Assembly: GCA_021295655.1 (NCBI GenBank)
Contig: JAGWBX010000007.1
Coordinates: 18,974-82,973, forward strand
Direction: 5' to 3'
From: Candidatus Latescibacterota bacterium
GTDB taxonomy: Bacteria > Latescibacterota > UBA2968 > GCA-2709665
DNA length: 64,000 nt
In this document: positions 1 to 9,460 of the stretch, piece by piece
Position numbering within the stretch: the stretch's first letter is position 1
Layout of the letters: the number at the start of each line of letters is the position of its first letter
The notes under the pieces: model-generated
Seen by the model: only the letters and a program-made list of their open reading frames with translations
Database searches by the model: none
Told to the model about the DNA's origin: nothing
Position numbers and translations under genes: made by a program

Positions 1-929
1 GCGCGTCGGCCCGGGTAGCAGAGATCCGGAACGCTGCGATGAAACGCCAGGGCTTCAGGCCGGCAACCCGTGGGCCTGAGGGCATTGGAACGCAGGCGCC
101 TCGCCAACAGACTCGAGAGGGCGCCGCAGGGCCGGCGACGGATTTTTCTGAGCAGTTCCAGTCCTCTGAAACCGCGTGTAGCGCGGTATCCCAAGGCATC
201 GTGGGACCTGCCCAACAGGCGGCACGCGGCGCATAGAAGGGTGTATGGCCCCGGTCTGTTGAGCAGAAGAACAACGCCGTACTTTGCCAGGCGCAGGAAG
301 AACCACCCCTTGCTCTGCACAGGATAATTGTTATGCAGCCGACTGACTTTGTCACGAAGGACGGGATCGCCCACAAAGAGAAGGCCGCCGCCCAATGCCG
401 TATTGTATTTGATTGGGCCGAAACTGAACATGCGCACGTCACTGTCCGGGTGACCTGTGAATGCGTCACCCCAATACGCCTGGGCGCAGTCTTCAAAAAG
501 CACCAGGCGGTGCGTTCTGGCGAAGCGAACCAGGGGGTCCATTGGGATGCGGGCGCCGAACAAGTGGGTCGCCAGCAGCGCGACGGTTCTGGGCGTCAGC
601 CCGCTGCGGAGGCTGTCCGGATCGGGCTCGAGCGTCAGTGGATCCAGATCGACAGGAACGGGCACGAGTCCGTGGCTCCGTATGATTTCGAGAATGTCCG
701 GAATGGTAATGGCGGACACCAGGATATGCGAACCGCGAGGAAACCGGGACGCCCGGAGACAGGCATCGAATCCGCTGCGAAGCGACAGGAAGAAAAGGGC
801 CTCGTCGGGGTCGCCGGCGCTCTCCCGGCAGGCAGCGTAGCCTTCCCCGCGCCGGTCGCCCAGGAGGCATTGGCCCATGCCGAAAAGGAGGTCGCGCCAG
901 CCGATATCCAGTCTTTTTCGAGGAATCAT
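1..929 (-). CDS. DegT/DnrJ/EryC1/StrS-family PLP aminotransferase (C-terminus beyond window)
   Basis: Translating the minus strand from the ATG at 929 gives an open frame of about 309 codons that runs off the left edge. The start reads MIPRKRLDIGWRDLLF. The fold I of a DegT/StrS sugar aminotransferase is visible: a cofactor-binding Asp region (VLFEDCAQAYWGD, about residues 143-155) and the Schiff-base Lys in FSFGPIKYNTALGGG (about residue 175). These enzymes make amino sugars or act in lipid-linked glycan pathways; the substrate cannot be told. The N-terminal region is short compared with the family, so the start may be internal or the protein belongs to a divergent branch. It follows the CPBP gene on the same strand across a gap of about 350 bases, so it is probably a separate unit. 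Confidence is high for the family. Confidence 0.85.
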   Translation of the reverse strand, partial: MIPRKRLDIGWRDLLFGMGQCLLGDRRGEGYAACRESAGDPDEALFFLSLRSGFDACLRASRFPRGSHILVSAITIPDILEIIRSHGLVPVPVDLDPLTLEPDPDSLRSGLTPRTVALLATHLFGARIPMDPLVRFARTHRLVLFEDCAQAYWGDAFTGHPDSDVRMFSFGPIKYNTALGGGLLFVGDPVLRDKVSRLHNNYPVQSKGWFFLRLAKYGVVLLLNRPGPYTLLCAACRLLGRSHDALGYRATRGFRGLELLRKIRRRPCGALSSLLARRLRSNALRPTGCRPEALAFHRSVPDLCYPGRR

Positions 930-1282
930 CGCCGATTCACTCGTTCGCCGGCGCGGACAGCCACGGTGACGCCATATAGAGGAACCGATTCCGCATGGGG
1001 CGAGCGTATTGTCGGATCGGGCCCGACCTTCCGGGCTCGAACACTCGTAATTCCACAACGTCCGTGAACTTACATCATAATTTCCTCCATAATACCCATT
1101 TGCCGTGACATCCTGCAACACATTCGTCGACTTCGGAATTGCGATGCGCGAATGCCGAAGGGCGCCGGCAGCGACGCGGAATGATCGATGGGTAGCGGAC
1201 ATATCTCCTCGGACGACATTTCTTCGGCAAGCCAGAATCGCAAACGACGTCTCTGGCGGAAATTCCCGTTCAATTCTCGCCT
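930..1282. other. intergenic gap
   Basis: About 350 bases lie between the CPBP-1 stop and the DegT-family start. Short frames on both strands have no recognisable protein character, and I see no clear terminator. Confidence 0.5.
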
Positions 1283-2137
1283 TCAGACCGGTTTCCGGTC
1301 AGCTGGCGCCTCGTCCTGATCCGGATGAGCGCGGTGTTCGTGCGATGCCCCATCGCGTTTTACCATCTGATTGAACCACCACAATCCTGTGACGGCCAGG
1401 ACGATACCACTTGCAAACAGCCACCACGGGAGAAACACCGGAACATCCCAATTCTCCAATGGTCCGAATAATTCCAGACGTGCTGACGTCATCGACAGAA
1501 AATTGTTCAGCGCGTGACCGAACAACGCGGGTAGCAAGGATCCTGTCTGTACGACCCACCAGGCAAATACAATACCCAATAACAGGGCTGCCGGAAATTG
1601 CCAGGGATTCATGTGTAGCACACCGAACAATACCGCCGACCAAAATATGCCACCACCCTGAGTACGGTGTGTCAACAGGCCGCCGAGAATCACACCTCTG
1701 CAGAAAACCTCCTCAGTAAGCGGCGCTTGAATGACCAGGACATAAAACGCAAAGGCATAGGGTGTGCCACGCCCCATCAGATCGCGAATTAAATCGAGCG
1801 TTGCCTCGGAGATCGGAATCAGGTACTGAGTGAAGTTCCCAATGTTGAAATTAACGACGACCAGGCCGAAAATGGATAGGGTAACAGGCAGACACATTTT
1901 CCAGGGAACGGTCCTGAACCGTAGGACTTGCGACAGGGACCGACCGGATCGACGTTGAGCGTACAACACGAACAGCGCGAAAACGGGTAGATTTGCAACC
2001 CAACCCATATAATTGAGAAGTCTCCCAGGTTGCCCCGGGACAGCACCAAGGTGATAGAACACCAGCCCCGATGCGAACATGACAAACAGGACCAGGATCA
2101 CCAGACAAACGGATTGCTTCAGATTCGGATACACCAT
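1283..2137 (-). CDS. CPBP-family intramembrane metalloprotease (copy 1)
   Basis: A polytopic membrane protein of about 284 residues of the CPBP (CAAX protease/bacteriocin-processing, Abi) family. Motif 1 is intact (APLTEEVFCRG, with the Glu-Glu and Arg), motif 2 is FGVLHMN with its His, and the third motif is GHALNN. The start chosen is the ATG at 2137, preceded by GGGAGG five bases upstream. It gives MVYPNLKQSV, matching the N-termini of the three other copies; a longer frame upstream has no ribosome site. Members act as Rce1-type proteases or as immunity proteins beside bacteriocin genes. Here it closes the peptide-export cluster, so immunity or processing is the best inference. Confidence 0.88.
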   Translation of the reverse strand: MVYPNLKQSVCLVILVLFVMFASGLVFYHLGAVPGQPGRLLNYMGWVANLPVFALFVLYAQRRSGRSLSQVLRFRTVPWKMCLPVTLSIFGLVVVNFNIGNFTQYLIPISEATLDLIRDLMGRGTPYAFAFYVLVIQAPLTEEVFCRGVILGGLLTHRTQGGGIFWSAVLFGVLHMNPWQFPAALLLGIVFAWWVVQTGSLLPALFGHALNNFLSMTSARLELFGPLENWDVPVFLPWWLFASGIVLAVTGLWWFNQMVKRDGASHEHRAHPDQDEAPADRKPV

Positions 2138-2221
2138 GTAATCCCTCCCATTTGGACGAGGCAATAGCGGCAAACGCAACGAGCCGGATCCACGTCGAGT
2201 GTCGCCATGGGCGTTACGCCG

Positions 2222-3049
2222 TCAGACAGACTCCCCGTCAGCCGCCGTTTCGACCGGCTCGCCTCTGCCTTTTGACACCAAATTGAACCAGCACATTCCA
2301 ACCAGGACCAGAAAAACGCCGCAGACATGCAGCCACCACGGAAGCATCGTCCCTGTGCTGAAATCATCCAGTGATCCAAAAACCTCCAGGTGCGTGGACG
2401 TCACTATCAGAAAATTGTTCAACGCGTGTCCCACAATCGCTGGAAGCAGTGAACCGGTCCGGACGACCCACCAGGCCAATACGAGCCCCAGTATCAGAGC
2501 CGTGGGATATCGCCAAGGGTGCAGGTGAGATATTGCGAACAGCAACGCAGACCAGACAATGGCCCGATTCCGCGTTCGGTGAGCCAACAGGCCGCCCAGT
2601 ATAACGCCTCTGAAAAGGACTTCCTTTGCAAGCGGCGCCTGCACCACCATGGCATAAAACGTGAACATGTACGGCGTCTCTTTTCGTGCCGGCCCCCCGA
2701 ACAGGTCTTGCACACTTTCGGGCACCGGTATCAGGTGCCGGAACAGATTTCCCAGGTCCGATCCAACAATTGCCAGTCCGACAACGCACACGCCGATCGG
2801 CAGGTACAGTTGCCATGAAGCGGGCTTGAGCAGCAGGATGTCGGACCACGTCCGGTCCGTTCGACGGTGAGCGTACAATGCCGTCAAAATGAAACTGGCC
2901 AGTATCAAAAACTGGATTACGTAGGGACTCTCGATCAAGGGTCGGTCGAGAATGGCGCCAAGAACGCCAATCGGCAAGGCTACCACCAGGCTGATCAGGA
3001 AAAACAGCACCACCAGCCAGATGGATTGCTTTAAATTCGGATACGCCAT
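2222..3049 (-). CDS. CPBP-family membrane protein (copy 2, first catalytic Glu replaced by Lys)
   Basis: A 275-residue paralogue of the neighbouring CPBP protein, beginning MAYPNLKQSIWLV after a strong GGAGGG ribosome site six bases upstream. It keeps the membrane topology, the FAISHLH segment and GHALNN. Motif 1, however, reads PLAKEVLFRG: the first of the paired glutamates is Lys, seen in the codon AAG. In CPBP/Rce1 proteases the first Glu activates water, so this copy may be inactive as a protease and act by binding, as an immunity protein could. It lies 84 bases upstream of copy 1 in the same direction and may share its transcript. Confidence 0.87.
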   Translation of the reverse strand: MAYPNLKQSIWLVVLFFLISLVVALPIGVLGAILDRPLIESPYVIQFLILASFILTALYAHRRTDRTWSDILLLKPASWQLYLPIGVCVVGLAIVGSDLGNLFRHLIPVPESVQDLFGGPARKETPYMFTFYAMVVQAPLAKEVLFRGVILGGLLAHRTRNRAIVWSALLFAISHLHPWRYPTALILGLVLAWWVVRTGSLLPAIVGHALNNFLIVTSTHLEVFGSLDDFSTGTMLPWWLHVCGVFLVLVGMCWFNLVSKGRGEPVETAADGESV

Positions 3050-3113
3050 GAATTCCCTCCCTTGTAACGGATGTCAGCACGTCCAAAGAGCCACATGCCG
3101 TTGCCGGGGATGA

Positions 3114-3377
3114 CTATTCGTCAATGCCTATTTGAGCGATGCTCACGACAATTCTCTCGCGCCGACCTTCGCCGTCGCTGACCCGCGCAATCACCGCATT
3201 TCGCTGCTTCCGATCAAAGTCAAACGTGCGCTTTGTTGTCAGATGCCCGGCATTGGCAGCGATGGCGAACGCGCCCGTAACGGACCACGGTTTGTTTGCC
3301 CTCTCGACCCCGGCAAACCCCCTGCAATGAAAGCATGATGAACGCTTTGACGTTGAACGTCCCGATCTGGACTGCAA
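3114..3377 (-). pseudogene. possible cadherin-like domain remnant
   Basis: An open frame of about 87 codons. Its second half (a Gly-His-Leu turn, FDFDR, then RVSDGEG and an IVVSIAQIGIDE end) resembles the last strands of a bacterial cadherin or Ca-binding repeat. There is no signal peptide, no upstream domains and no ribosome site, and the first 30 residues look random. It is probably a fragment of a once larger surface protein, now surrounded by non-coding sequence. A chance ORF remains possible. Confidence 0.3.
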
Positions 3378-4097
3378 ATTACAGGCCAGGCTTGATATTG
3401 AATATAAATTATTGTTTATAAGTTAATTATTCAAATAAAAGTGACTCGAAAGCATCCCGACGTGTAGCAGAATGCGCCTCGCTGCCTCAAGGACGATGCC
3501 GTTACGCGCACTCGGAAAGGACAGGATGTGCCTTTACTGCGGGTTTTCTTGACACAGATGGCACGGAGGTGGATGAAAGTGATGTAATTCGCGTCTCATG
3601 GCGCATCTTGCAGCGTACGGCGCCGCCACATCAATTCACCGAACGTCCCGAAGAGGGTATAAAAAAATCCCGCGTCATCCCCTCGCCATTCGGTGACGAA
3701 CTTTCGAACGGCACCCCGATAAAAGGGTGCCGGGCAGTGTCACCACTCACGCAGCTTTGAGGATGCGGGAAGGTCCTACGTATTCGCCGTGGACGAGGGA
3801 GCTACCCGCGCCCGTAAATGTCGGCTATTGTATTCGGTAGGCTACCCGACATACGGGTACCGCCTGAGTGGTGACAACCAAAATATAATTTCCACGATTG
3901 AGAAAGACAAGGGCAAATTTGCTTTTCCAGGGAGACGGGTCGATCTGAGAGTAGCGAGGCCATAGACGCAGGCCACGTTTAAAAACTGTATCGCCGTGCG
4001 GGTGCGACAAAATCACGTCAGGGAAATGATGGTTGCGTCCCGACCACTGAATTTTCGCCATTGGCGGAGGGACTCGTCATCGCATCACGCCTCACGT
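3378..4097. other. long AT-rich intergenic region
   Basis: About 720 bases separate the export operon from the two terminal CPBP genes. The stretch 3390-3445 is strongly AT-rich against a GC-rich background and could hold a promoter for the CPBP genes. The rest has no supported gene on either strand, but contains an imperfect inverted repeat (see 3738-3876). Confidence 0.5.
3738..3876. repeat. inverted repeat, 12-bp arms about 115 bp apart
   Basis: TGTCACCACTCA at 3738-3749 recurs as its exact reverse complement, TGAGTGGTGACA, at 3865-3876. The enclosed DNA includes a short hairpin around 3835-3850 (TCGGTAGGCTACCCGA) and no ORF. This could be the remains of a small mobile element. I saw no other copy in the window. 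Confidence 0.45.
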
Positions 4098-4913
4098 CTA
4101 CTCCCGGTTCTCCTTCCCGGTTTCCCAGATCGGGTAGTGAATTTCCGCCCGTTGAAACTCTCTCTGCAGCCACTGGCTGAACAGTACGTTGCGAATCTCG
4201 TTTGAAACGCGATCGTCAAGGATTGCCGGAAAGTTCCGCTGCAGCATGTACAACGCGAATCCGCCCGATGCCTTTTCGGGTCCGAATACTTCACCCGGTG
4301 CGGCGGCGAAGAGGCGGGCCGCAATACCCTTCGGCAACTGCCCGCGTCGAACGCGCCCCACAAACCCGCCTGACGGACGGCTGCGTTCATCCTGTGAGAA
4401 TTCGCGGGCCATCCTGCAAAAGTCAGCGCCTTCTTCTCTCGCCTGAAGCCCGATTTCCTCTATCACGCCTTTATTCCGGTGAAAAATCCAGCAGACCTCC
4501 GCCTCGTCGTAATCCAGTTTGTGCTGCGCGAAGTAGGGTTCGATCCTTCCGTCCACGACCTTGTCGGACAACGCGCGCTCCAACTGTTTTACCCGAGCGT
4601 CTTCGGCCACGTCGCCGAGGGAAATGCCCCGGGACCGGAGCCATGCATCCGTGTCTTCAACCCGCTCCAGGCGATGTTGATATCGCCAGTTGTCCACGTC
4701 CCGCTGGATATCTTCGGGCGTGGTCCGAACGCCTTCACGGACAGCAACCTGTCGAACCAGTTCTCTGCGTGCAAACGAAGAGAAAAAATCGAGTTTGTCT
4801 GCAACCCCCAATTGACGCACGATCTGATTCAGTGACACGTGGATGCCATTGACCCGAACGAGCGATACCTCCCCGCCGGCGGCATCGGCTGCGTGTTCTT
4901 CCAGACGGCGCAT
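4098..4913 (-). CDS. parvulin-like peptidyl-prolyl isomerase of the peptide-export operon
   Basis: 271 residues. The N-terminal half is helical and SurA/PrsA-like (roughly residues 1-125). It is followed by a PPIC domain (about 130-235) with an internal Gly-rich segment, RPSGGFVGRVRRGQLPKGIA, and the closing strand FALYMLQ. There is no signal peptide or lipobox, so it should be cytoplasmic, unlike SurA. The start overlaps the HlyD stop by one base (TAATG), implying translational coupling. Parvulin-like proteins recur in operons with C39-type exporters and HlyD adaptors, where they are thought to handle precursor peptides. That role is inferred here. Confidence 0.85.
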   Translation of the reverse strand: MRRLEEHAADAAGGEVSLVRVNGIHVSLNQIVRQLGVADKLDFFSSFARRELVRQVAVREGVRTTPEDIQRDVDNWRYQHRLERVEDTDAWLRSRGISLGDVAEDARVKQLERALSDKVVDGRIEPYFAQHKLDYDEAEVCWIFHRNKGVIEEIGLQAREEGADFCRMAREFSQDERSRPSGGFVGRVRRGQLPKGIAARLFAAAPGEVFGPEKASGGFALYMLQRNFPAILDDRVSNEIRNVLFSQWLQREFQRAEIHYPIWETGKENRE

Positions 4914-6313
4914 TACAATTCACCCTGCGGCGGGGCCGACGTTGACGTGGCATCGTACGTAGCGGACTCATACAGCTTCCGCAAAGGGCTAAGCAGCATC
5001 AACAATACCGACTGCCGGTCCGTCATGATCTCCGCCGTGCCTTTCATGCCGAACAGAAGCGGCTTCTCCCGACCCTTTACAACCATGGTGGTTTCTTCCA
5101 ATTCAACGATGCCCCTGAAAATCGGTCCGACGGTCTCGTCGATGACGGCATCCGGAGAGATCTGTCTGAGCCACCCGCGTTTGATTCCGAAGTCCTGAAA
5201 CGCGAAGGCATCGTATTTCAGCTTGACGATCTGCCCCGGCTTTAACAGGCCCACGTCTCTGTTCAATACCGTAAGTTCGGCGACAATCGGCGCTGACGCC
5301 GGGGCCAGCGAAACCAGCGCCTGCCCCTTGTTGATAACCTGCCCGAGCGTATTCACCTCCACCCGCGTTACAATGCCGGACTCCGGCGCCAGAATCAGGT
5401 CCGACTCGGCTTCCAACTGACGATCGACGCGTTTGCGTGCCTGCTCCAGTCTCAACCGCGCGGTTTCGAACGCGTGCTTCATCTGTGACGTCTCGCGCCC
5501 GTGGGCGATACGCGTCTCCAGAATCCGACGTTTGAGGTCCTGGACGGCAGTTTCCTGCTTGTAGATTTCCGACATCCGCCCCGGAAGCGCTGCCAGGGCG
5601 CTCAGGTAACGTACGCGCGCGTCATTGATATCGACCTTGCTGATCAGTTGGCGTTCGAACAGCATTTTCTGCTGCAGATAATCCTGTTTCAGGTGGTCGA
5701 TCTCCGCCTGGCGAAAGCCGATTTGCGCCCGCAGTTCGGCCTCCGCAGCGTCATTTCCGGCCCCCCCGCCATCACCCTCGTCGGCGTGGTAATCCTTGAG
5801 TGCGCTCTGATGCGCCGCCATGAACCGCTGCAGCACTGCCAGTCTCTTTTCGAGCGACGCGATTGTTTCCCGATTCAATTCCTTCCTCCGTGGCAATACC
5901 CGTTTAAAATCGTACTCGGCCTTTCGAAAAGCCATTTCGGCCTGTTCCAGTTCTCGAAGGTCCCCCCAGGTTTCCCAGGACTTCAGCTTGAAAAGCAACT
6001 GGCCCTCGTCGATCCGATCCCCTTCGCTGACGCCGATGTGCTGGATTTCACCGCCTCGACGCGCCTGAAGGGTCTTCACCTTACCCAGGGGCACCAATCG
6101 GAATGGCGCCGACGCCACAACGTCCACCTTGCCCCACCACGCCCAGATCAGCGCGATCCCGACAAACAGCAGAACGATGTAAAGCAGCGCCCGCCCCCAG
6201 AACGGTCTGAGAGACCCCACGAACGCCTGCATCTCCTCGGCGCCGGCGTCCCTCGCGGTGTGAAAAACGGGCGACGGACTTCGCGGCAAGTCCGGTTGTC
6301 CAGGTTCCGCCAT
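4913..6313 (-). CDS. HlyD-family membrane fusion protein (peptide exporter adaptor)
   Basis: 466 residues. One transmembrane helix lies near residues 42-63 after a short cytoplasmic N-terminus. A lipoyl/biotinyl-like half-domain follows (RRGGEIQHIGVSEGDRIDEGQLLFK), then a long coiled coil (about 125-300) and the second half-domain with ILAPESGIVTRVEVNTLGQVINKGQ. The C-terminal beta region carries LKPGQIVKLKYDAF. The protein would bridge the ABC exporter to an outer-membrane channel; no TolC gene is in the window. It lies 27 bases after the ABC gene and overlaps the PPIase gene, so the three form one operon. Confidence 0.93.
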   Translation of the reverse strand: MAEPGQPDLPRSPSPVFHTARDAGAEEMQAFVGSLRPFWGRALLYIVLLFVGIALIWAWWGKVDVVASAPFRLVPLGKVKTLQARRGGEIQHIGVSEGDRIDEGQLLFKLKSWETWGDLRELEQAEMAFRKAEYDFKRVLPRRKELNRETIASLEKRLAVLQRFMAAHQSALKDYHADEGDGGGAGNDAAEAELRAQIGFRQAEIDHLKQDYLQQKMLFERQLISKVDINDARVRYLSALAALPGRMSEIYKQETAVQDLKRRILETRIAHGRETSQMKHAFETARLRLEQARKRVDRQLEAESDLILAPESGIVTRVEVNTLGQVINKGQALVSLAPASAPIVAELTVLNRDVGLLKPGQIVKLKYDAFAFQDFGIKRGWLRQISPDAVIDETVGPIFRGIVELEETTMVVKGREKPLLFGMKGTAEIMTDRQSVLLMLLSPLRKLYESATYDATSTSAPPQGEL

Positions 6314-6340
6314 CAGACCGGCTCCTCTTCAGCCAGACGT

Positions 6341-9300
6341 TCAAGTCAGCTGCAATTGCTGGCTGCACATGTGATAGTAAAGGCCTCTGCGATGCATCAG
6401 TTCTTCGTGTGCGCCCTTCTCAAGGATATGGCCCTTTTCCAATACGACAATCGTGTCCGCATCCTTCACGGTGCTAAGGCGATGGGCGATAATTACAGAC
6501 GTACGATTCTCCATGAATAGGGCCAGATTGGACTGGATTGCGCCTTCCGAGTCCGTATCAAGCGCATTCGTCGCTTCGTCGAAGATCAGTATTCCCGGAT
6601 CACGATACAACGCCCGCGCGATCGCAATCCGCTGCCGCTGACCGCCGGACAATCCGAGTCCCTGTTCGCCTACCTTCGTCTCGTATCCCAGTGGCATCTC
6701 GTTTACGAAATCGTGGACACATGCCAATTTCGCAACTTCAAGGAGCCGGTCCATATTCGCGTCCGGTTCTCCAACCGCGATATTCTCCGCAATGGTGCCG
6801 CTGAAGAGAAAGGAGTCCTGCATGACCATACCCACCTGGCGGCGGAGCCAGTGAGGATCGAAATCCCGGACGTCCATCCCGTCCAGAAGCACACGCCCTT
6901 CCGTGGGATCGAACAGACGGGGCACCAGCTTTACGAGCGTGGTCTTTCCCGCGCCGCTGCGGCCGACGATGGCGACTTTGCGGCCCGGTTCCAGTTCGAG
7001 GTCGATGTTGTTCAATACGTAAGGCTCGTCGGACCCGACACCGTATCTGAAGAACACGCCCTCGAATGCAAGACGGCCTTCAACCTGCTTCAGCCTCAGG
7101 CCGTGGCCGCGCTGGCGCGCATCTTCCATCTTCGAGTCATAGACGTCATTCAGCCTGTCCAGCGCAACCCGGGCCTCCTGGACCTCCGGCCATACGCCGA
7201 TCAATCCCATAATGGGCCCCATCACGTTGCCGATGAGCGCGTTGAAAGCCATCAGCTGACCAACGGACAACTCGCCCTCGATCACCAGGGAAGCGCCATA
7301 CCACAATATTACGGTGGAACTCAAGAGGTTGATCATACTTCCGCCCGCGCCGAACAACATCTCCATTTTCAGCCGCCGAAACCCGATCTGAATTTCCTTC
7401 GTAAACTTGCCCTCCCACTGCCATCTCGTAACCCGCTCGACGGATTCGGTTTTCACCACGTCAATGCCATGCAGCGAATCGATCAGAACGGAAGACTGTT
7501 CCGCCCGCGCAAGGAAAGCTCGCTGGCTGAAGGACTTCAGAATAGGCGTATAGATCAGCGTCAGCCCCACTGACAGCGGCACGAAAATCAACATCACGAG
7601 CGTCAACTCCCAGTTGTAGTAGAACATCAGTCCGAGATAGACGAATAGCATGACAAAGTCGAGTATCGCCGAGATGGTGGTGTCCGTAAAGAGGCGCTGA
7701 ATCGTGGCATTTTCCTTGAATCGCGTGGTCAGATCGCCGGTCCGGCGCAGCGCGAAGAACCGCATGGACAGGCCCAGCAGATGCCGGTAGAACCGCGACA
7801 GCATCGTGAGGCTCAACCTTGCGCTCATGTACCCGATCAGATACGCACGCAGGGTTGAGGTACCGATCTGGAAGAGCGCAACCACAACAATACCAGCCAG
7901 CATCAGGTTCAGAAGGTCCTCGTCGTGATGCACCAGCACATGGTCCACGATCGTCTGCGTGAAGACGGGCGAGGCAAGGCCCAACAGGCTGAGTACCAGC
8001 GACGCCAGCAGAACCTCGATCAGAATGGCCGTATAGGGCTTTATCAGTGGGAAAAAACGCTTGAAGGAAGACCTGGAGGGTTCATTCTCCGCCACCTGAT
8101 CCGTATATTCCAGGAGCAATGCCATGTTGGTCCAGCTCTTCTCGAACTCCCCGCGCGCCAGCTTGCGAACACCCAGGCCGGGATCCGCGATTTTCACATC
8201 ATTCCTGTTGATCTCATACAATACCACGAAGTGATTGCCTTCCCAGTGCAGTATCGCCGGCAGTTCGGTCCTCATCAGCGCTTCGTAACCTGTCCGTACG
8301 CCCCGCGTCACAAACCCGAGGGTCTCCGCCGCTTCGGCCAGCGCCGCCATCGATGTGCCGTCCCGCGACACGTTGCTCATGTCGCGCAGCCTGTTCAATC
8401 CGATAGGCATCTTGTAGTACTTGCAAATCATCCCCAGACACGCCGCCCCGCAGTCGGACTGATCGTTCTGCTTCAGGAACGGGAAACGAAAGGACGCCGG
8501 CGCGCTTCGTTCCACCGCTTGCGAATCGGAATCCGGCGTACTGGACGTCGAACCATTCCCATCAACCGCGTTAATCCCATCCAGCGGGCGGCTCTGAGAC
8601 CCGATTTCGCGCGGCCGGATCTCGCCTGGCCGGGACCCGTACGATTCTCCTTCAAGGTGCAATCGCCGGGCCGTTTCGCCCAGGGATGCCAATATAGGCA
8701 TTGTATTTTTAAGGCGATCGAAGTCATCTTTATCAAGAAAGTAGATAACACTATTGTGCGGACTCCGGATCGTTCGTGACCCGCCGCCTGAAGCATCCGT
8801 CTCCTCGAAAAAATCACCGGCTTTCACACGATGCGTGCTGCCATCCTCGGAAATCACGTCCAACTCGCCGCCGCCCACCACGCAAAGCCTCCCGCGCGAA
8901 TCATTGGGTCCCGAGAATGTCGCTCCCTTTGCAATCTCCTTGCGCTTCAGTCCACGGAACAACTCCCGCATCCCATCTCCGGAAACGGACCCCGCCAGAT
9001 AACGCGTGAAGTTCCGGTATGCGATATTCGCAACCTGATCCTGCAGATACACATTCAGCTCCGGCTCTTTCTTCAACACGTTGTAGAATTCATTACGCGA
9101 CACCTGCAACACCACGGAATCCTCGGCGGCTCGCACCGTAGCCCGATGTCCCCACTCCGTCAACAGCGCCCCTTCGCCGAAGTGATCGCCGGCGTACAAA
9201 AAGCCCAGAGTTTCCGGTTGGCCATCCGCACTCTGCTTGATCACCCTCAATCGACCCGACTGAAGAATGCAGAAGACATCACCGGGGCCCCCTTGATCGA

Positions 9301-9376
9301 AGACGACCGACCCGAAGGGAAACCGAACGGACTCTGACTGAACTGACGCATCTAAAAACGGGGACAAGACGTCCAT
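6341..9376 (-). CDS. C39-peptidase ABC exporter with N-terminal cyclic-nucleotide-binding domains
   Basis: About 1,011 residues from the ATG at 9376; an upstream extension to 9460 has no support. An N-terminal CNMP-binding domain (FGEGALL followed by an Arg-Ala-Thr-Val segment) is followed by a weaker second copy. Then comes a C39 peptidase with catalytic Cys309 in QNDQSDCGAACLG, His382 in WEGNHFVV and Asp398 in IADPGLG. A six-helix ABC membrane domain and an ATPase follow, with GRSGAGKTT, LSGGQRQRIAIARAL and ILIFDEATNALD. C39 exporters cut double-glycine leaders and export the core, fitting the four GG-leader peptides about 4 kb upstream on the same strand. The fused sensor-like domains resemble cyanobacterial-type peptide exporters; their ligand is unknown. 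Confidence 0.94.
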   Translation of the reverse strand: MDVLSPFLDASVQSESVRFPFGSVVFDQGGPGDVFCILQSGRLRVIKQSADGQPETLGFLYAGDHFGEGALLTEWGHRATVRAAEDSVVLQVSRNEFYNVLKKEPELNVYLQDQVANIAYRNFTRYLAGSVSGDGMRELFRGLKRKEIAKGATFSGPNDSRGRLCVVGGGELDVISEDGSTHRVKAGDFFEETDASGGGSRTIRSPHNSVIYFLDKDDFDRLKNTMPILASLGETARRLHLEGESYGSRPGEIRPREIGSQSRPLDGINAVDGNGSTSSTPDSDSQAVERSAPASFRFPFLKQNDQSDCGAACLGMICKYYKMPIGLNRLRDMSNVSRDGTSMAALAEAAETLGFVTRGVRTGYEALMRTELPAILHWEGNHFVVLYEINRNDVKIADPGLGVRKLARGEFEKSWTNMALLLEYTDQVAENEPSRSSFKRFFPLIKPYTAILIEVLLASLVLSLLGLASPVFTQTIVDHVLVHHDEDLLNLMLAGIVVVALFQIGTSTLRAYLIGYMSARLSLTMLSRFYRHLLGLSMRFFALRRTGDLTTRFKENATIQRLFTDTTISAILDFVMLFVYLGLMFYYNWELTLVMLIFVPLSVGLTLIYTPILKSFSQRAFLARAEQSSVLIDSLHGIDVVKTESVERVTRWQWEGKFTKEIQIGFRRLKMEMLFGAGGSMINLLSSTVILWYGASLVIEGELSVGQLMAFNALIGNVMGPIMGLIGVWPEVQEARVALDRLNDVYDSKMEDARQRGHGLRLKQVEGRLAFEGVFFRYGVGSDEPYVLNNIDLELEPGRKVAIVGRSGAGKTTLVKLVPRLFDPTEGRVLLDGMDVRDFDPHWLRRQVGMVMQDSFLFSGTIAENIAVGEPDANMDRLLEVAKLACVHDFVNEMPLGYETKVGEQGLGLSGGQRQRIAIARALYRDPGILIFDEATNALDTDSEGAIQSNLALFMENRTSVIIAHRLSTVKDADTIVVLEKGHILEKGAHEELMHRRGLYYHMCSQQLQLT

Positions 9377-9460
9377 TGTATCTCTAACCTGGCGCGGCTT
9401 CGTCCGGCTGGGCCGCAACCCAATATGTGAAAGTGAATTCGCGCGCTTAAAACGGTTCAA

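Noticed and set aside
1..929. DegT aminotransferase as a peptide-modifying enzyme of the locus
   Set aside because: DegT enzymes act on keto-sugars; it is separated by about 350 bases and there is no other RiPP-tailoring enzyme here.
333..1067. Plus-strand frame of 244 codons at the left edge
   Set aside because: It lies opposite the DegT-family aminotransferase, whose Lys and Asp motifs are clear.
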